From: Marinilabiliaceae bacterium JC040
GTDB taxonomy: Bacteria; Bacteroidota; Bacteroidia; Bacteroidales; Marinifilaceae
Reading direction: 5' to 3'
Assembly: GCA_022496785.1 (NCBI GenBank)
Contig: SNAP01000002.1
Coordinates: 310,001-374,000 of the forward strand
DNA length: 64,000 nt
In this document: positions 9,185 through 18,842 of the stretch, piece after piece
How positions within the stretch are numbered: the stretch's first letter is position 1
Layout: every line of letters begins with the position of its first letter
Program-made: the position numbers and the translations under genes
Notes under the pieces: generated by a model
Seen by the model: the letters and a program-made list of their open reading frames with translations, nothing else
The model's database searches: none
What the model was told of the DNA's origin: nothing

Positions 9185-9192
9185 CAAAGGTA
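9185..9192 (-). promoter_or_regulatory. Probable -7 element (TACCTTTG) of the FKBP operon
   Basis: The minus strand reads TACCTTTG, a perfect TAnnTTTG match. Transcription would start near 9178, about 25 bases before the first FKBP start codon. The -33 position is weak. Confidence 0.6.
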
Positions 9193-9230
9193 GCAGATTA
9201 ATTGAATTTTCACATATAACTTTTACGCAA

Positions 9231-9890
9231 TTATTCAGATTCTTTAACCGCTCTTAAAATTTCACGCTTACCTTTTGGCCCTTTTAATTTTTCTATCTTA
9301 AACCCACATTCTTTTAAAGCTCTCTTCACATCACCTTTAACGCAATATGTTGTTAATATCCCACCAATATTCATAGATTTATAAATTTTACTAAAGACTT
9401 CCGTAGTCCATAAAGAAGGTTGAATATCAGGAGCAAATGCATCAAAATATACAACATCATACTTATATGCTAAATTCACCTTTAGAAGGTCTTCATGAAT
9501 TTTATAAAGAGAAAAATTATCTGTTATTAAATTAATTTTATCCCACTCACATTCATGAATATCTATAAAGAGATTAGATTTATTATCATCAAAGAAATTT
9601 GGTATATTTAACTTACTATATTCTTCAGGCGTTAAAGGATATAACTCTATAGAATGGTACATTATTTTCTTATCAGTATTCAATAATGTATTAAAAACAT
9701 TTAATCCTGTTCCAAATCCAATTTCAAGTATATTAATTTCCTCTTTATTACAATAATGCAAACCATATTCTAAATAAATTAGTGATGACTCTTGGATTGA
9801 ACCATGAATTGAATTGTAATTCTCATTTAATTCAGGAATATATATTGTATTTGAACCATCTTCTGTAGTTACAATAAATCTTTCTTTCAT
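9231..9890 (-). CDS. mnmD: tRNA 5-methylaminomethyl-2-thiouridine methyltransferase (MnmD-like)
   Basis: Free-standing MnmD carries out the last methylation of wobble uridine 34 (nm5s2U to mnm5s2U) in certain tRNAs. The SAM-binding motif I is ILEIGFGTGLN at residues 54-64, and the family motif VVYFDAFAPDIQPSLWT follows. In E. coli this domain is fused to an FAD oxidase (MnmC); here only the methyltransferase is present (219 residues), as is common in Bacteroidota. It follows the threonine aldolase gene by one base. Confidence 0.9.
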   Translation of the reverse strand: MKERFIVTTEDGSNTIYIPELNENYNSIHGSIQESSLIYLEYGLHYCNKEEINILEIGFGTGLNVFNTLLNTDKKIMYHSIELYPLTPEEYSKLNIPNFFDDNKSNLFIDIHECEWDKINLITDNFSLYKIHEDLLKVNLAYKYDVVYFDAFAPDIQPSLWTTEVFSKIYKSMNIGGILTTYCVKGDVKRALKECGFKIEKLKGPKGKREILRAVKESE

Positions 9891-9891
9891 T

Positions 9892-10917
9892 TTATATATT
9901 TAATCTTATTAGTTCAAGTAATTTCATAATGTCATTTTCTGTAGTATCAAAAGAACAAACAAATCTCACCTCTGATGAATTCCTATCCCATACATAAAAA
10001 AATCCATCTAACGAATCAGAGTTTAATATCTTTCGAGGTAATCTTACAAACACCTCATTCGCTTCAACAATTTGTGTCAATGTTATATTTTCTATTTGCA
10101 CTATTTCTTTTGCTAATAATTTAGCCATTTCATTTGCATGTGAAGCGGCATTAAGCCACAGGTCATTCTTAAAATAAGAAAGAAATTGCAAAGCTTGAAA
10201 TCTTGATTTTGAATTTAACTGCAAAAACTGCTTTCTAATATATTTAAAATTCTTAGCTAAATCTGTATTCAAAAATACAACAGCATCTCCAAACATTAAA
10301 CCGTTTTTTGTTCCACCGAAAGAAATAACATCAACTCCAGTTTTTACTAATAATTCATTAATCGACATATCTAAATAGACTAAAGCGTTAGCTATTCGTG
10401 CTCCATCAACATGCACATAAAGCTTATATTTATGAGCAAGATCACAAATTTCCTGAATTTCATCTTTTGAATAAACAGTTCCTAATTCTGTACTTTGAGA
10501 AATTGATATTAATTTTGGTTGTGATTTATGAACATTATTAAAATTAACAAGATAATTTTCTATATCTTGAGGTTTAATTTTTCCATCATAAGTAGGAATA
10601 GAAATAATCTTACATCCGATATTCTTTTCTAAAGCTCCACATTCATCAGTATTTATATGAGAAAATTCACTACATAATACAGAATTATATGAAGAAATAC
10701 AAGAAGCTATTGAAAGGATATTAGCAGCAGATCCATTATAAACAGGGTAAACATCAACTGTCGATTCAAAAACTTTATTAAATATGATATCCATTTCTTT
10801 AGAAAAAGAATCATTTCCATAGGGAATTTCATGACCGAAATTTTGATCGGTTAAAAATTTCATAACTTCAGGTAATACACCAGAAAAATTATCACTACAA
10901 AAACATTTTAATCCCAT
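9892..10917 (-). CDS. ltaE: L-threonine aldolase (low-specificity, PLP enzyme)
   Basis: The enzyme splits L-threonine or L-allo-threonine into glycine and acetaldehyde. It belongs to the beta-eliminating lyase fold-type I family. The PLP lysine is K204 in FGGTKNGLMFGDA, the cofactor Asp is in VDGARIANAL (171-180), and the ring-stacking His is H87 in EFSHINTDECGA. The length of 341 is typical. It probably shares an mRNA with mnmD. Confidence 0.93.
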   Translation of the reverse strand: MGLKCFCSDNFSGVLPEVMKFLTDQNFGHEIPYGNDSFSKEMDIIFNKVFESTVDVYPVYNGSAANILSIASCISSYNSVLCSEFSHINTDECGALEKNIGCKIISIPTYDGKIKPQDIENYLVNFNNVHKSQPKLISISQSTELGTVYSKDEIQEICDLAHKYKLYVHVDGARIANALVYLDMSINELLVKTGVDVISFGGTKNGLMFGDAVVFLNTDLAKNFKYIRKQFLQLNSKSRFQALQFLSYFKNDLWLNAASHANEMAKLLAKEIVQIENITLTQIVEANEVFVRLPRKILNSDSLDGFFYVWDRNSSEVRFVCSFDTTENDIMKLLELIRLNI

Positions 10918-11045
10918 AATAATTTATAGTATTTTAGTGTAAATATACAATCATTTATTTACAATTTAAATTATAATAAAATATTAAAGTATAAATTATT
11001 TGAGTAGTTTATGAATCTTAATACATTTGCATAAAAATTTGAATT

Positions 11046-11570
11046 ATGAAAGAAAATAATAAAAACAGCTATATTGAACTCTTAAATACGAATAATCCTA
11101 TTATTATAAAAGAGACTTTAAAAAAAATACAAATTGATGGAGATATAGATATCATTCCTTCTCTGTTTGAATTATTAGTAAAATATAAAAACGAAGAAAT
11201 TGGCGATACAACTCTTAACATCCTAAAAGATATCAAATTAAGTAAGTTTAAAAATTACATTTTAAATAATATCAATAATCCCAAATATTCTAAGATTAAA
11301 ACAAATCTATTATCCATTTGTTGGGAATCTTCTATAGATTTTAGTGACAATTTAAATATATTCGCTGAAATTATAATCGAAGATGATTTCATAAATTCTT
11401 TTGAAGCATACACAATAATTAAGAATTTAAATTATGATTCTAATATTGATTCAACCAAAGAAGTTATCGAATATTTTAAATCTAACATTCAATCAATAAA
11501 CTCTCAAAAGAAGGAATTAATTTATGATTTAATAAAATTTCTAGAAAAACAAATTGATATACAAATTTAA
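11046..11570 (+). CDS. Hypothetical alpha-helical protein, HEAT-like
   Basis: I do not recognise a named family. The 174 residues are almost all predicted helix, with repeated helical hairpins such as IIPSLFELLVKYKNEEIGDTT followed by LNILKDIKLS, which recalls HEAT repeats. It has no signal peptide or membrane segment, so it should be a soluble scaffold protein. It is very rich in Ile, Asn, Lys and Ser. The gene stands alone and its last 4 bases overlap the end of the convergent yigZ gene. Confidence 0.75.
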   Translation: MKENNKNSYIELLNTNNPIIIKETLKKIQIDGDIDIIPSLFELLVKYKNEEIGDTTLNILKDIKLSKFKNYILNNINNPKYSKIKTNLLSICWESSIDFSDNLNIFAEIIIEDDFINSFEAYTIIKNLNYDSNIDSTKEVIEYFKSNIQSINSQKKELIYDLIKFLEKQIDIQI

Positions 11571-12184
11571 GAAATAGTAATATTATCTATTACTATTTCT
11601 CCTATTTTTTCAATTTTTGATTTAATAAGAGAATATTCTGATTTTCTTATTTTAAGATCTATTGAACAAAGATTATTAAATTCTTGATTATTCATTATTA
11701 GATTATGATCCTTAATTAATTTCATTACATCATTCATTTTCAAATAATCGAAACTTATTTTAAAATAGACATCAACAGTTTTATCTTCAATAACGTTATT
11801 ACTTATAGCATCTAAAGCCGCTTTTTTATATGCATTTATCAAACCAGGGACTCCAAGTTTTGTTCCTCCGAAATATCTAATTACAAATATTACAACGTTA
11901 GTTAATTCATGAGAATTTATCTGACCTAAAATAGGCTTTCCAGCAGTAGAAGAAGGTTCTCCATCATCTACTGCTCTAAAATCTTTCCTATCTGACCCTA
12001 AAACATATGCATAACATATATGACGAGCGTCATAATATTCTTTTTTTAGAATTAATAATATTTCCTTTATTTCCTCCGTTGATATCACAGGATAAGCAAA
12101 AGAAATAAATTTACTTCCTTTATCCTTATATAAACCTCTAGATTTACCAGATAAAGTCTTATATAGATCTAATTCTTCTTCCAT
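11567..12184 (-). CDS. YigZ/IMPACT family protein
   Basis: This 205-residue protein has the UPF0029 (IMPACT N-terminal) domain with the signature DDGEPSSTAGKPIL and FVIRYFGGTKLGVPGLINAY, followed by a C-terminal ferredoxin-like DUF1949 domain. Relatives include E. coli YigZ and eukaryotic IMPACT, a translation-control factor; the bacterial role is not settled. It lies 11 bases after dnaA, so it is probably co-transcribed with it. Confidence 0.92.
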   Translation of the reverse strand: MEEELDLYKTLSGKSRGLYKDKGSKFISFAYPVISTEEIKEILLILKKEYYDARHICYAYVLGSDRKDFRAVDDGEPSSTAGKPILGQINSHELTNVVIFVIRYFGGTKLGVPGLINAYKKAALDAISNNVIEDKTVDVYFKISFDYLKMNDVMKLIKDHNLIMNNQEFNNLCSIDLKIRKSEYSLIKSKIEKIGEIVIDNITIS

Positions 12185-12195
12185 TATATAAAGAA

Positions 12196-13617
12196 TTATT
12201 GACCAAGTAATAATTTAGTATTAATAGTATCTATATCTGATTTAATCTTTTTATCAGTTTCTATTAAATTATTAATAGTCTTACATGCATATAGAACAGT
12301 TGCATGATTTCTATTACCTATTTGTTTACCAATTGCAGCTAACGAATTCTTCGTCATTTCTTTACAGAAATACATAGCAATCTGCCTTGCTTGAACTACA
12401 TTTCTTTTTCTTGAACTAGACTGCAAAGCATCTTTTGTAACTTTATAAAAATCACAAACTGCTGTTTGAATACTTTCTACCGAAATCTCTTCCTTTTTAG
12501 TTTTCGTAATTCTACCTAAAATAGAAGCTGCTAATTCAACTGTTATTTCTTTCTTATTTAACAAAGTTAATTGAGCTAACATAGAAATTAAAGTCCCCTC
12601 TAATTCTCTTATATTATTATTAACATTCTTAGCTATATATTCAAAAACTTCTTCAGGAATCTCCATTCCATCAGCAAAAGCTTTTCTTTTTAAAATTTCT
12701 AATCTAGTATCAAAATCTGGAGCTTGAATTTCTGCAGGTAATCCCCATCTAAATCTTGATAATAGTCTTTCTTCCATACCTTGCAAATCAGCTGGTGCTT
12801 TATCAGAAGTAAGTACTAATTGCTTCTGAGATTTATGGAAATGATTAAATATATGGAAAAAGATTCTCTGTGTACCTGGTTTGCCTATCAACTCTTGCAC
12901 ATCATCTAAAATCAAAACATCAATTAACTGATAGAAATGAAGAAAATCATTTAATTCACCATTCTTTACAGCCTCTTGAAATTGAGTTTGAAACACATTC
13001 GTTGAAACATACAAAACAGTTTTATCAAGAAAATTCTTTTTTACTTCTAATCCAATTGCTTGAGCTAAATGGGTTTTTCCCAAACCTGGCTTTCCATATA
13101 GAACAAGAGGATTAAAAGGAGTATTTCCTGGAGATTTAGCTATAGCTAAACCAGCAGATCTTGCAAGTCTATTACAATCTCCTTCAATATAATTATCAAA
13201 AGTATTTGTAGGACATAGCTGAGAATCGATCTGTAGTTTTGGAGGTGCTACTTCAAAAGGATTCCTTATTACATGACCATCTACCGTAGGCACCTTAATA
13301 GGTCTATTTTGCGTAACTACTCGATTTTGAGCTGGTATATGCATAGGCTCAACTGAATTATCTCTATCTACATCAACTAGATATTCTAAAGTAGCGTCAT
13401 TTCCAATAATTTTTTCTAAAGCATTACCTATTTCTTCAATATAATTTTCTTCCAAATACTCACAAAAATAATGCGAAGGAACTTGTAAGGTCAAAGCACT
13501 ACCTATAATCTTAACAGGTTTTATAGGTAAAAACCAAGTCTTAAAAGATTTAGGAGCAATTGACTCCTGCATTTCTGCAAGACAATCATTCCATAATTTT
13601 GCTACATTATTATCCAT
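12196..13617 (-). CDS. dnaA: Chromosomal replication initiator DnaA
   Basis: DnaA binds DnaA boxes, melts the origin and loads the helicase. Domain I covers about residues 1-80 (VAKLWNDCLAEMQESI), a linker with Pro and Gln follows, and the AAA+ domain has Walker A GKPGLGKT (175-182) and Walker B VLILDDVQ (234-241). The C-terminal domain IV carries RKRNVVQARQIAMYFCKEMT and the DnaA signature near GNRNHATVLYAC. Length 473 is normal. A DnaA box (TTATTCACA) lies 63-71 bases upstream. Confidence 0.97.
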   Translation of the reverse strand: MDNNVAKLWNDCLAEMQESIAPKSFKTWFLPIKPVKIIGSALTLQVPSHYFCEYLEENYIEEIGNALEKIIGNDATLEYLVDVDRDNSVEPMHIPAQNRVVTQNRPIKVPTVDGHVIRNPFEVAPPKLQIDSQLCPTNTFDNYIEGDCNRLARSAGLAIAKSPGNTPFNPLVLYGKPGLGKTHLAQAIGLEVKKNFLDKTVLYVSTNVFQTQFQEAVKNGELNDFLHFYQLIDVLILDDVQELIGKPGTQRIFFHIFNHFHKSQKQLVLTSDKAPADLQGMEERLLSRFRWGLPAEIQAPDFDTRLEILKRKAFADGMEIPEEVFEYIAKNVNNNIRELEGTLISMLAQLTLLNKKEITVELAASILGRITKTKKEEISVESIQTAVCDFYKVTKDALQSSSRKRNVVQARQIAMYFCKEMTKNSLAAIGKQIGNRNHATVLYACKTINNLIETDKKIKSDIDTINTKLLLGQ

Positions 13618-13940
13618 CTTGTAAATTACGTGTTATTATAGTAAATGTTCGTTCGGAACTGTAAAATTCGCAAAAAAAATGTGAATAAAAAAACGCTCTA
13701 AAACTTGACTTTTTAGTATTTATTTTATAGCTCTGATAATCAGATGTTTATATAATTTTAAAGGTAAGTATTTAGTATTCAAACTGTTACATATTTTACA
13801 CTTTTTGTGATAAAACAAACACTCATCAATATTAAATATTAAAACAACTAAACAAAGTACTTACATCATAGATTATCATATAGTTACATCATACATAACC
13901 ATCATTAGTAATTAACATATTATCTTAAAGGAGGTAATTC
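13618..13940. other. AT-rich intergenic region upstream of dnaA
   Basis: No gene is seen in these 323 bases. They hold one consensus DnaA box (13680-13688), a near-palindrome tctgataatcaga (13732-13744), and a degenerate box-like TTATCACA (minus strand, 13806-13813) that lacks one base of the consensus. It may be the dnaA control region; an origin is possible but the boxes are too few to claim it. Confidence 0.4.
13680..13688 (-). promoter_or_regulatory. DnaA box TTATTCACA
   Basis: The minus strand reads TTATTCACA, a perfect match to TTATNCACA, just upstream of dnaA. Autoregulation by DnaA is the simplest reading. Confidence 0.5.
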
Positions 13941-14930
13941 TTATTTTTTCTTTTTATTCTTTTTATTTGACTTTCCACCAAAATTTATAACAGAAAAATT
14001 AAAATATTTTCTTGGATTATTTTTTATATCATCTAAAAGCAAGGTCAAACTCTGAGTCGAAGATTTCAAATTCGTATATAAATCAATATCATTAATCATC
14101 GCTCCTGCTGTTCCTTTTTTTGTTGTTAATTTATTTGTAATTTTTACTAAATTATTAATTGAACTTCTTAAATCTTTCAAATTCCTTCCTAAATTAGCAT
14201 TTCTTAATGTATCAGATACAACATAAAAATTATCTATTATTCCAGCTATTTTTTTACTATTATCAGCTAAATTCTGACTTAATAGATCAAGATTATCAAT
14301 TGCATTATTTATTTTAGATTTTCTTGAAGTAAGAATATTATTAATAGAAATAGAACTTGATTCTAAATTATTAAGAGATGATTTTAAAGAATTAAAAGCT
14401 ATATTAATATCAGTTTTTAAACTATTATTCACAATAGAATTAAAATTAGCTAATAAAACATCCATAGAATCTAGTATCTTAATTGCCTTGGACTTGATTG
14501 GTTCAATATGTTTATCAATTGCTTCTTTTATTCCTTCTGGAGCTTCACCAATAAATGTCCCTCCTTCTTTCATCATTATATCAGACTCTCCTTGAATTAT
14601 ATCTAATCCTTTTGTTCCCATTAAATCCCTTGAATATACTCTAACTTTTGAATCCTTAGGAAAACGAATTTTTCCAGATATTATAAACTGAACTTTTACA
14701 CTATCTAATTTCTCTCCAACAAAAGAAATATCATTAACAACACCAATTCTACATCCCCTCATCAAAACATAACTTCCAACTGCTAATTCATCTATTCTAT
14801 CATAATACACTTCATATTCCTTATCGCTAGTAAATACATTTTTTCCTTTTAAATAATTTACTCCGAAAAACAATAATAAAATTGAAACAAATACAGCTAA
14901 TCCTATTTTATATTCTTTACTAATTCTCAT
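13941..14930 (-). CDS. MCE/MlaD family lipid-transport protein
   Basis: The 329-residue protein has one N-terminal membrane anchor (about residues 10-25) and an MCE domain (about 37-115) with DRIDELAVGSYVLMRGCRIGVV and the later segment GTKGLDIIQG. The rest is a long helical, coiled-coil-like region ending in a Lys-rich tail. MCE proteins form hexameric rings that carry phospholipids between inner and outer membrane. The matching permease and ATPase (MlaE, MlaF) are not in this window. It starts one base after the amidase gene. Confidence 0.9.
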   Translation of the reverse strand: MRISKEYKIGLAVFVSILLLFFGVNYLKGKNVFTSDKEYEVYYDRIDELAVGSYVLMRGCRIGVVNDISFVGEKLDSVKVQFIISGKIRFPKDSKVRVYSRDLMGTKGLDIIQGESDIMMKEGGTFIGEAPEGIKEAIDKHIEPIKSKAIKILDSMDVLLANFNSIVNNSLKTDINIAFNSLKSSLNNLESSSISINNILTSRKSKINNAIDNLDLLSQNLADNSKKIAGIIDNFYVVSDTLRNANLGRNLKDLRSSINNLVKITNKLTTKKGTAGAMINDIDLYTNLKSSTQSLTLLLDDIKNNPRKYFNFSVINFGGKSNKKNKKKK

Positions 14931-14931
14931 A

Positions 14932-16059
14932 TCATTTAATTATTTTTTTTGCAGCTTTTACACTTATCCTACGATTATTCTGTATAGCAACAACAAAACA
15001 ACCTTTGAATTTTCTCGATAATTTATTTTGTAAATTTATTGCTTTTTTAATATTTCCATCAATTTTAAGAATATATTTATAAGATCTACCAATTTTTATT
15101 TCTTTAATTTTTCCATATTTCTGATATTTCTTCATTTCTCTTTTTGAAAAACGATCAACTGAAGATGCTAATTGCACTCCCCAATATGTTTCATTAGTTT
15201 TCTTTTTTAAGATCTTTCTTGTAGAATTTTTCTTTATACTCTTCTTATTTGGATAGTTTATTAAAACATTCTCGGTTTCTAAAGATTGTTTATATTTTTT
15301 GAATGCATTAAAAATATTTTTTGCAATAATTCCTCTACCTCGTTTAGATTTCAGATATTGTTTTTCTTTTTTATTTGTTATAAAACCAACTTCAATTAAA
15401 ACAGCAGGCATTGCAGCTTTTATTAAAACTATCAAACTTGATTCTTGAACACCTCTACTTTTTCTTCTAGATCTTTTAAATTCTTTCTCCACCAAATTTG
15501 CAAATTCAATACTTTGCTCTCTATGATGATTCTGAACCATATTAAACATGATATATGATTCTGGTTTTCTAGGATCAAAACCTTTATACTTAACATCACT
15601 ATCCTTCTCATATTCAATCACAGAATTCTCTTTCATCGAAACTTCTAGATTAGATTCTGTTTTATTTAATCCAAATACAAAAGTTTCTGTACCATAAGCT
15701 CTAGATGATGCACTATTTGCATGAATTGATATATATAAATCAGCATGCTTGTCATTCGCAAATTGAGCCCTTTCATAAAGTCCTACCGATTTATCCTTAT
15801 TTCGAGTATAAAAAACTTTTACATCCTTAAAATTCTTTTTTATTAAATTTCCTAATCTAAGTCCAACATCTAGAACCAACTCTTTTTCATATAATCCCTT
15901 TGTAATGGCTCCTGGATCCCTACCTCCATGACCCGGATCTATACAAACGACTCTTAAGTGTCTAGTCCCATTTTGGGCTTTTAAAATAAAGTTATTAGAA
16001 GAAACAATCAACAATAGAAATAATAATAATGTGTTTATTTTAATCGTTTTTGGTATCAT
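14932..16059 (-). CDS. N-acetylmuramoyl-L-alanine amidase (Amidase_3) with C-terminal SPOR-like domain
   Basis: The enzyme cleaves the bond between MurNAc and L-Ala of peptidoglycan. A signal peptide is followed by an Amidase_3 domain with the zinc-site elements H44 (IDPGHGGRDPGA), E58 or E60 (GLYEKEL), H113 (SIHAN) and the catalytic Glu in VLIEVGF. The C-terminal 85 residues (WGVQLASSVDRFSKREMKKY onward) look like a SPOR domain, which binds septal, stripped glycan strands. A role in daughter-cell separation is therefore likely. It is followed by the MCE gene and is divergent from the LptD-like gene. Confidence 0.92.
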   Translation of the reverse strand: MIPKTIKINTLLLFLLLIVSSNNFILKAQNGTRHLRVVCIDPGHGGRDPGAITKGLYEKELVLDVGLRLGNLIKKNFKDVKVFYTRNKDKSVGLYERAQFANDKHADLYISIHANSASSRAYGTETFVFGLNKTESNLEVSMKENSVIEYEKDSDVKYKGFDPRKPESYIMFNMVQNHHREQSIEFANLVEKEFKRSRRKSRGVQESSLIVLIKAAMPAVLIEVGFITNKKEKQYLKSKRGRGIIAKNIFNAFKKYKQSLETENVLINYPNKKSIKKNSTRKILKKKTNETYWGVQLASSVDRFSKREMKKYQKYGKIKEIKIGRSYKYILKIDGNIKKAINLQNKLSRKFKGCFVVAIQNNRRISVKAAKKIIK

Positions 16060-16102
16060 TTATGAAGATTTTTAGCTTTTATTACAAATTTTAAAGTACA
16101 TA

Positions 16103-16124
16103 CAAACATAAATTATTAAATTTG
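16103..16124. promoter_or_regulatory. Divergent -7 elements for the amidase and LptD-like genes
   Basis: On the minus strand 16103-16110 reads TATGTTTG, and on the plus strand 16117-16124 reads TAAATTTG. Both fit TAnnTTTG and point away from each other. No good -33 partner is seen for either. Confidence 0.4.
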
Positions 16125-16165
16125 GGCTTTTAATAAGCAACTATTACAAAAATAACATTAATAAT

Positions 16166-18769
16166 TTGCAATTGAAACCACTTAAGATCCTTTTTATTTC
16201 ACTTATAGTATATCTAACATATTTTTCTAATGAAAATATGTTAGCGGCTAATAATATACATCATTTCGGTGTATCACTTCAAGATACGGTTATAAACAGT
16301 AAAAAAGACACAACAAAAGTTGATTCTACAAAAAGAAAAACTCTTTTTAAAGACATCGTCACTTTTGGAGCTAAAGACTCCATTATCAACAATATGCAAG
16401 ATCAAACAGTTGAATTATTCGGTAAAGCTAAAATAAAATATCTTTCAACTCAACTAGAAGCAGCATACATTAAATTATCATTTAAAACTCAAATCGCCGA
16501 GGCGCATGGAGTTAGAGATACTAGTGGAAACTTAGTTGGAAATCCTATATTCTCAGATAATAATAACAAATTCGATTGTAAAGAATTAAAATATAACTTT
16601 AAAACAAAAAAAGGAGTTGTTACAAATCTTATAACAGAAGATAATGGAGGTTTTGTACATGGAAAATTAACTAAGAAGATAGACTCCACAACATATTGCG
16701 TAAAAAATGGATTGTACACTACGTGCGATCACAAAGATCATCCGCACTTTTATATAAATATGAGTAAAGCAAAGATGATTAAAGATGATAAAGTTGTAGC
16801 TGGATTTTCATATTTAGTAGTTGAAGAAGTTCCATTACCTCTTTTCATTCCATTTGGTTTTTTTCCTATGACAAAAAAAGGAACATCAGGAATTATCATT
16901 CCAACTTATGGTGAAGAAAAAATGAGAGGTTTCAACTTAAAAAATGGAGGATATTTCTGGGCAATAAACGATTACATAAACATGACCATATTAGGAAGTA
17001 TTTATACTAATGGATCGTGGGGTACAAATATCAATTCTAGCTACAAAAAAAGATATAAATATACAGGATCTTTTAATCTTTCAACAAGTACTAATTATAC
17101 TGGAGAAGAAGGATCTCCCGACTATTCAGTAAGTAAAGATTACGCTATTAGATGGACTCATACTCAGGATCCAAAAGCACATCCATATAGAACTCTTTCA
17201 GCTTCTGTAGATATCTCATCATCAAAAAATGATTACTTCAATAAACATACAATAAACGACATTGCAAATCAAAGAAAAAGATCAAGTATCTCGTATTCAA
17301 GAAGATGGCCAGATAGTCCTTTTTCTTTAACTATGGCATTCAGTCATTCTCAGAATTCTAGAGATTCTACAATCACAATGTCATTCCCGAATTTACATTT
17401 TAAAATGAATCAAATTTACCCACTTAGGAAAAAAGAAAAAGTCGGGGAACTTAAATGGTACGATAAAATTAGCTTATCATATACTGCAGAGTTTAGGAAT
17501 TCAACTCCTGATAGACTTAAAGAAAGTAAATTACTTAGTACTTCATTTAAAAAATGGAAAAAAGGATTCAAACACTCGATACCTATAGGTGCATCTTTTA
17601 AATTATTTAAAGATTTTTCTTTTCAACCTAGCTTCAACTATGAAGGTGTTATGAATTTTGCATCAATCAATAAAGTTGTTACTGGTTATAATACAGATAC
17701 TAATGGAGCAAAAACTCCTATTATAAAAACAGATACAACTCATGGATTTAATTATTCTCAAAATTACAGAGTAGCACTTTCTCTAAATTACACACCAAAA
17801 GTTTTTGGTATGTACGTTTTTGATAAAAAATCAAGAATTGCAGCACTACGTCATGTTATATCTCCTAGTCTTTCCTTTACATACACTCCAAAATTAGGAT
17901 TCGATAATAGTCACTTCATGAATAGATATAGTTATCTTGCTACAGATGATGAAATTAAATATCAAGAATATTATAAAAGTGAAAACGTTGGAATTTATAA
18001 TGTTCAAAGAACTCCAGATAAACATCAAGGAAGCATAAACTTATCTATCGATAATAATTTAGAACTTAAGTTAAGAAACATAAACGATACAACTAAAAAA
18101 GTTCAAACTAGAAAAGTGAAGATTTTAGAAAGTTTTAGAATCAATGCTAACTACGATGTTTTTAAAGATTCTATGAAACTTAGTCAAATTGGTTTAAGTG
18201 CGAGAACTTCTTTATTTAAAAGAAGGGTTAATCTTAATTTAACTGGAAATATCGATCCTTATGCTTTAGATGCAAATGGTAATAGAATAAATAAATTTCA
18301 TGGAGGCTTAGGAAGACTAACTAGATTTACAGCTACAACAGGAATGAATTTCTCAAGTAAAAAAAGTAAAGACAAACAAAATGCCAATTCAGAAGCCATA
18401 GCAAATTATACAAATTATGTCGATTTTAATATACCATGGAATGTTAGTATAAACTATTCATATAATTATCAAAAACTAGGATTACAAAAATCGTCAATCA
18501 CTCAAATGATGCGAGTTACTGGTGATTTTAATTTAACACCTAAATGGAAACTTCGATTTAATACAGGATACGATATAACAAGGAAAGAAATAACAGCAAC
18601 ATCTTTCAGTGTATACAGAGACCTTCATTGTTGGGAAATGAACTTTAGTTGTATGCCTTTCGGTACACACCAAAGTTACAATTTTGAAATAAGAATTAAA
18701 TCTTCAATGCTTAGAGATTTAAAACTAACTAAAAAGAATAGTTGGTACGATAATAGTACAAACTTATAA
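16166..18769 (+). CDS. lptD: LptD/OstA-like outer-membrane LPS assembly protein
   Basis: LptD inserts lipopolysaccharide in the outer leaflet of the outer membrane. The 867-residue protein has a signal peptide, an OstA/LptA-like jelly-roll region (about 65-200, with VELFGKAKIKYLSTQLEAAY and later FGFFPMTKKGTSGIIIPTYG) and a long C-terminal barrel rich in alternating aromatic strands. No ATG precedes the signal peptide: the first in-frame ATG would delete it, so I take TTG at 16166 (TTG at 16172 is also possible). A -7 element at 16117 places the transcript start near 16131, in agreement. Neighbouring amidase and MCE genes support an envelope role. Confidence 0.85.
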   Translation: MQLKPLKILFISLIVYLTYFSNENMLAANNIHHFGVSLQDTVINSKKDTTKVDSTKRKTLFKDIVTFGAKDSIINNMQDQTVELFGKAKIKYLSTQLEAAYIKLSFKTQIAEAHGVRDTSGNLVGNPIFSDNNNKFDCKELKYNFKTKKGVVTNLITEDNGGFVHGKLTKKIDSTTYCVKNGLYTTCDHKDHPHFYINMSKAKMIKDDKVVAGFSYLVVEEVPLPLFIPFGFFPMTKKGTSGIIIPTYGEEKMRGFNLKNGGYFWAINDYINMTILGSIYTNGSWGTNINSSYKKRYKYTGSFNLSTSTNYTGEEGSPDYSVSKDYAIRWTHTQDPKAHPYRTLSASVDISSSKNDYFNKHTINDIANQRKRSSISYSRRWPDSPFSLTMAFSHSQNSRDSTITMSFPNLHFKMNQIYPLRKKEKVGELKWYDKISLSYTAEFRNSTPDRLKESKLLSTSFKKWKKGFKHSIPIGASFKLFKDFSFQPSFNYEGVMNFASINKVVTGYNTDTNGAKTPIIKTDTTHGFNYSQNYRVALSLNYTPKVFGMYVFDKKSRIAALRHVISPSLSFTYTPKLGFDNSHFMNRYSYLATDDEIKYQEYYKSENVGIYNVQRTPDKHQGSINLSIDNNLELKLRNINDTTKKVQTRKVKILESFRINANYDVFKDSMKLSQIGLSARTSLFKRRVNLNLTGNIDPYALDANGNRINKFHGGLGRLTRFTATTGMNFSSKKSKDKQNANSEAIANYTNYVDFNIPWNVSINYSYNYQKLGLQKSSITQMMRVTGDFNLTPKWKLRFNTGYDITRKEITATSFSVYRDLHCWEMNFSCMPFGTHQSYNFEIRIKSSMLRDLKLTKKNSWYDNSTNL

Positions 18770-18791
18770 ATAAACAATTTAAGCATATAGC

Positions 18792-18828
18792 AAAGAAGCG
18801 GGTATAGAAATCTATACCCGCTTCTTTT
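18792..18828. terminator. Bidirectional intrinsic terminator
   Basis: A perfect 17-bp stem (aaagaagcgggtataga with its complement) with a 2-base spacer is followed by T residues on the plus strand and flanked by A-rich sequence. It separates the convergent LptD-like and ridA genes. Confidence 0.9.
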
Positions 18829-18842
18829 AATAATAAAGATAA

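Noticed and set aside
13928-13936. Plus-strand aaaggaggt resembling a perfect Shine-Dalgarno site
   Set aside because: No start codon follows at a useful distance on the plus strand, and Bacteroidota rarely use such sites.
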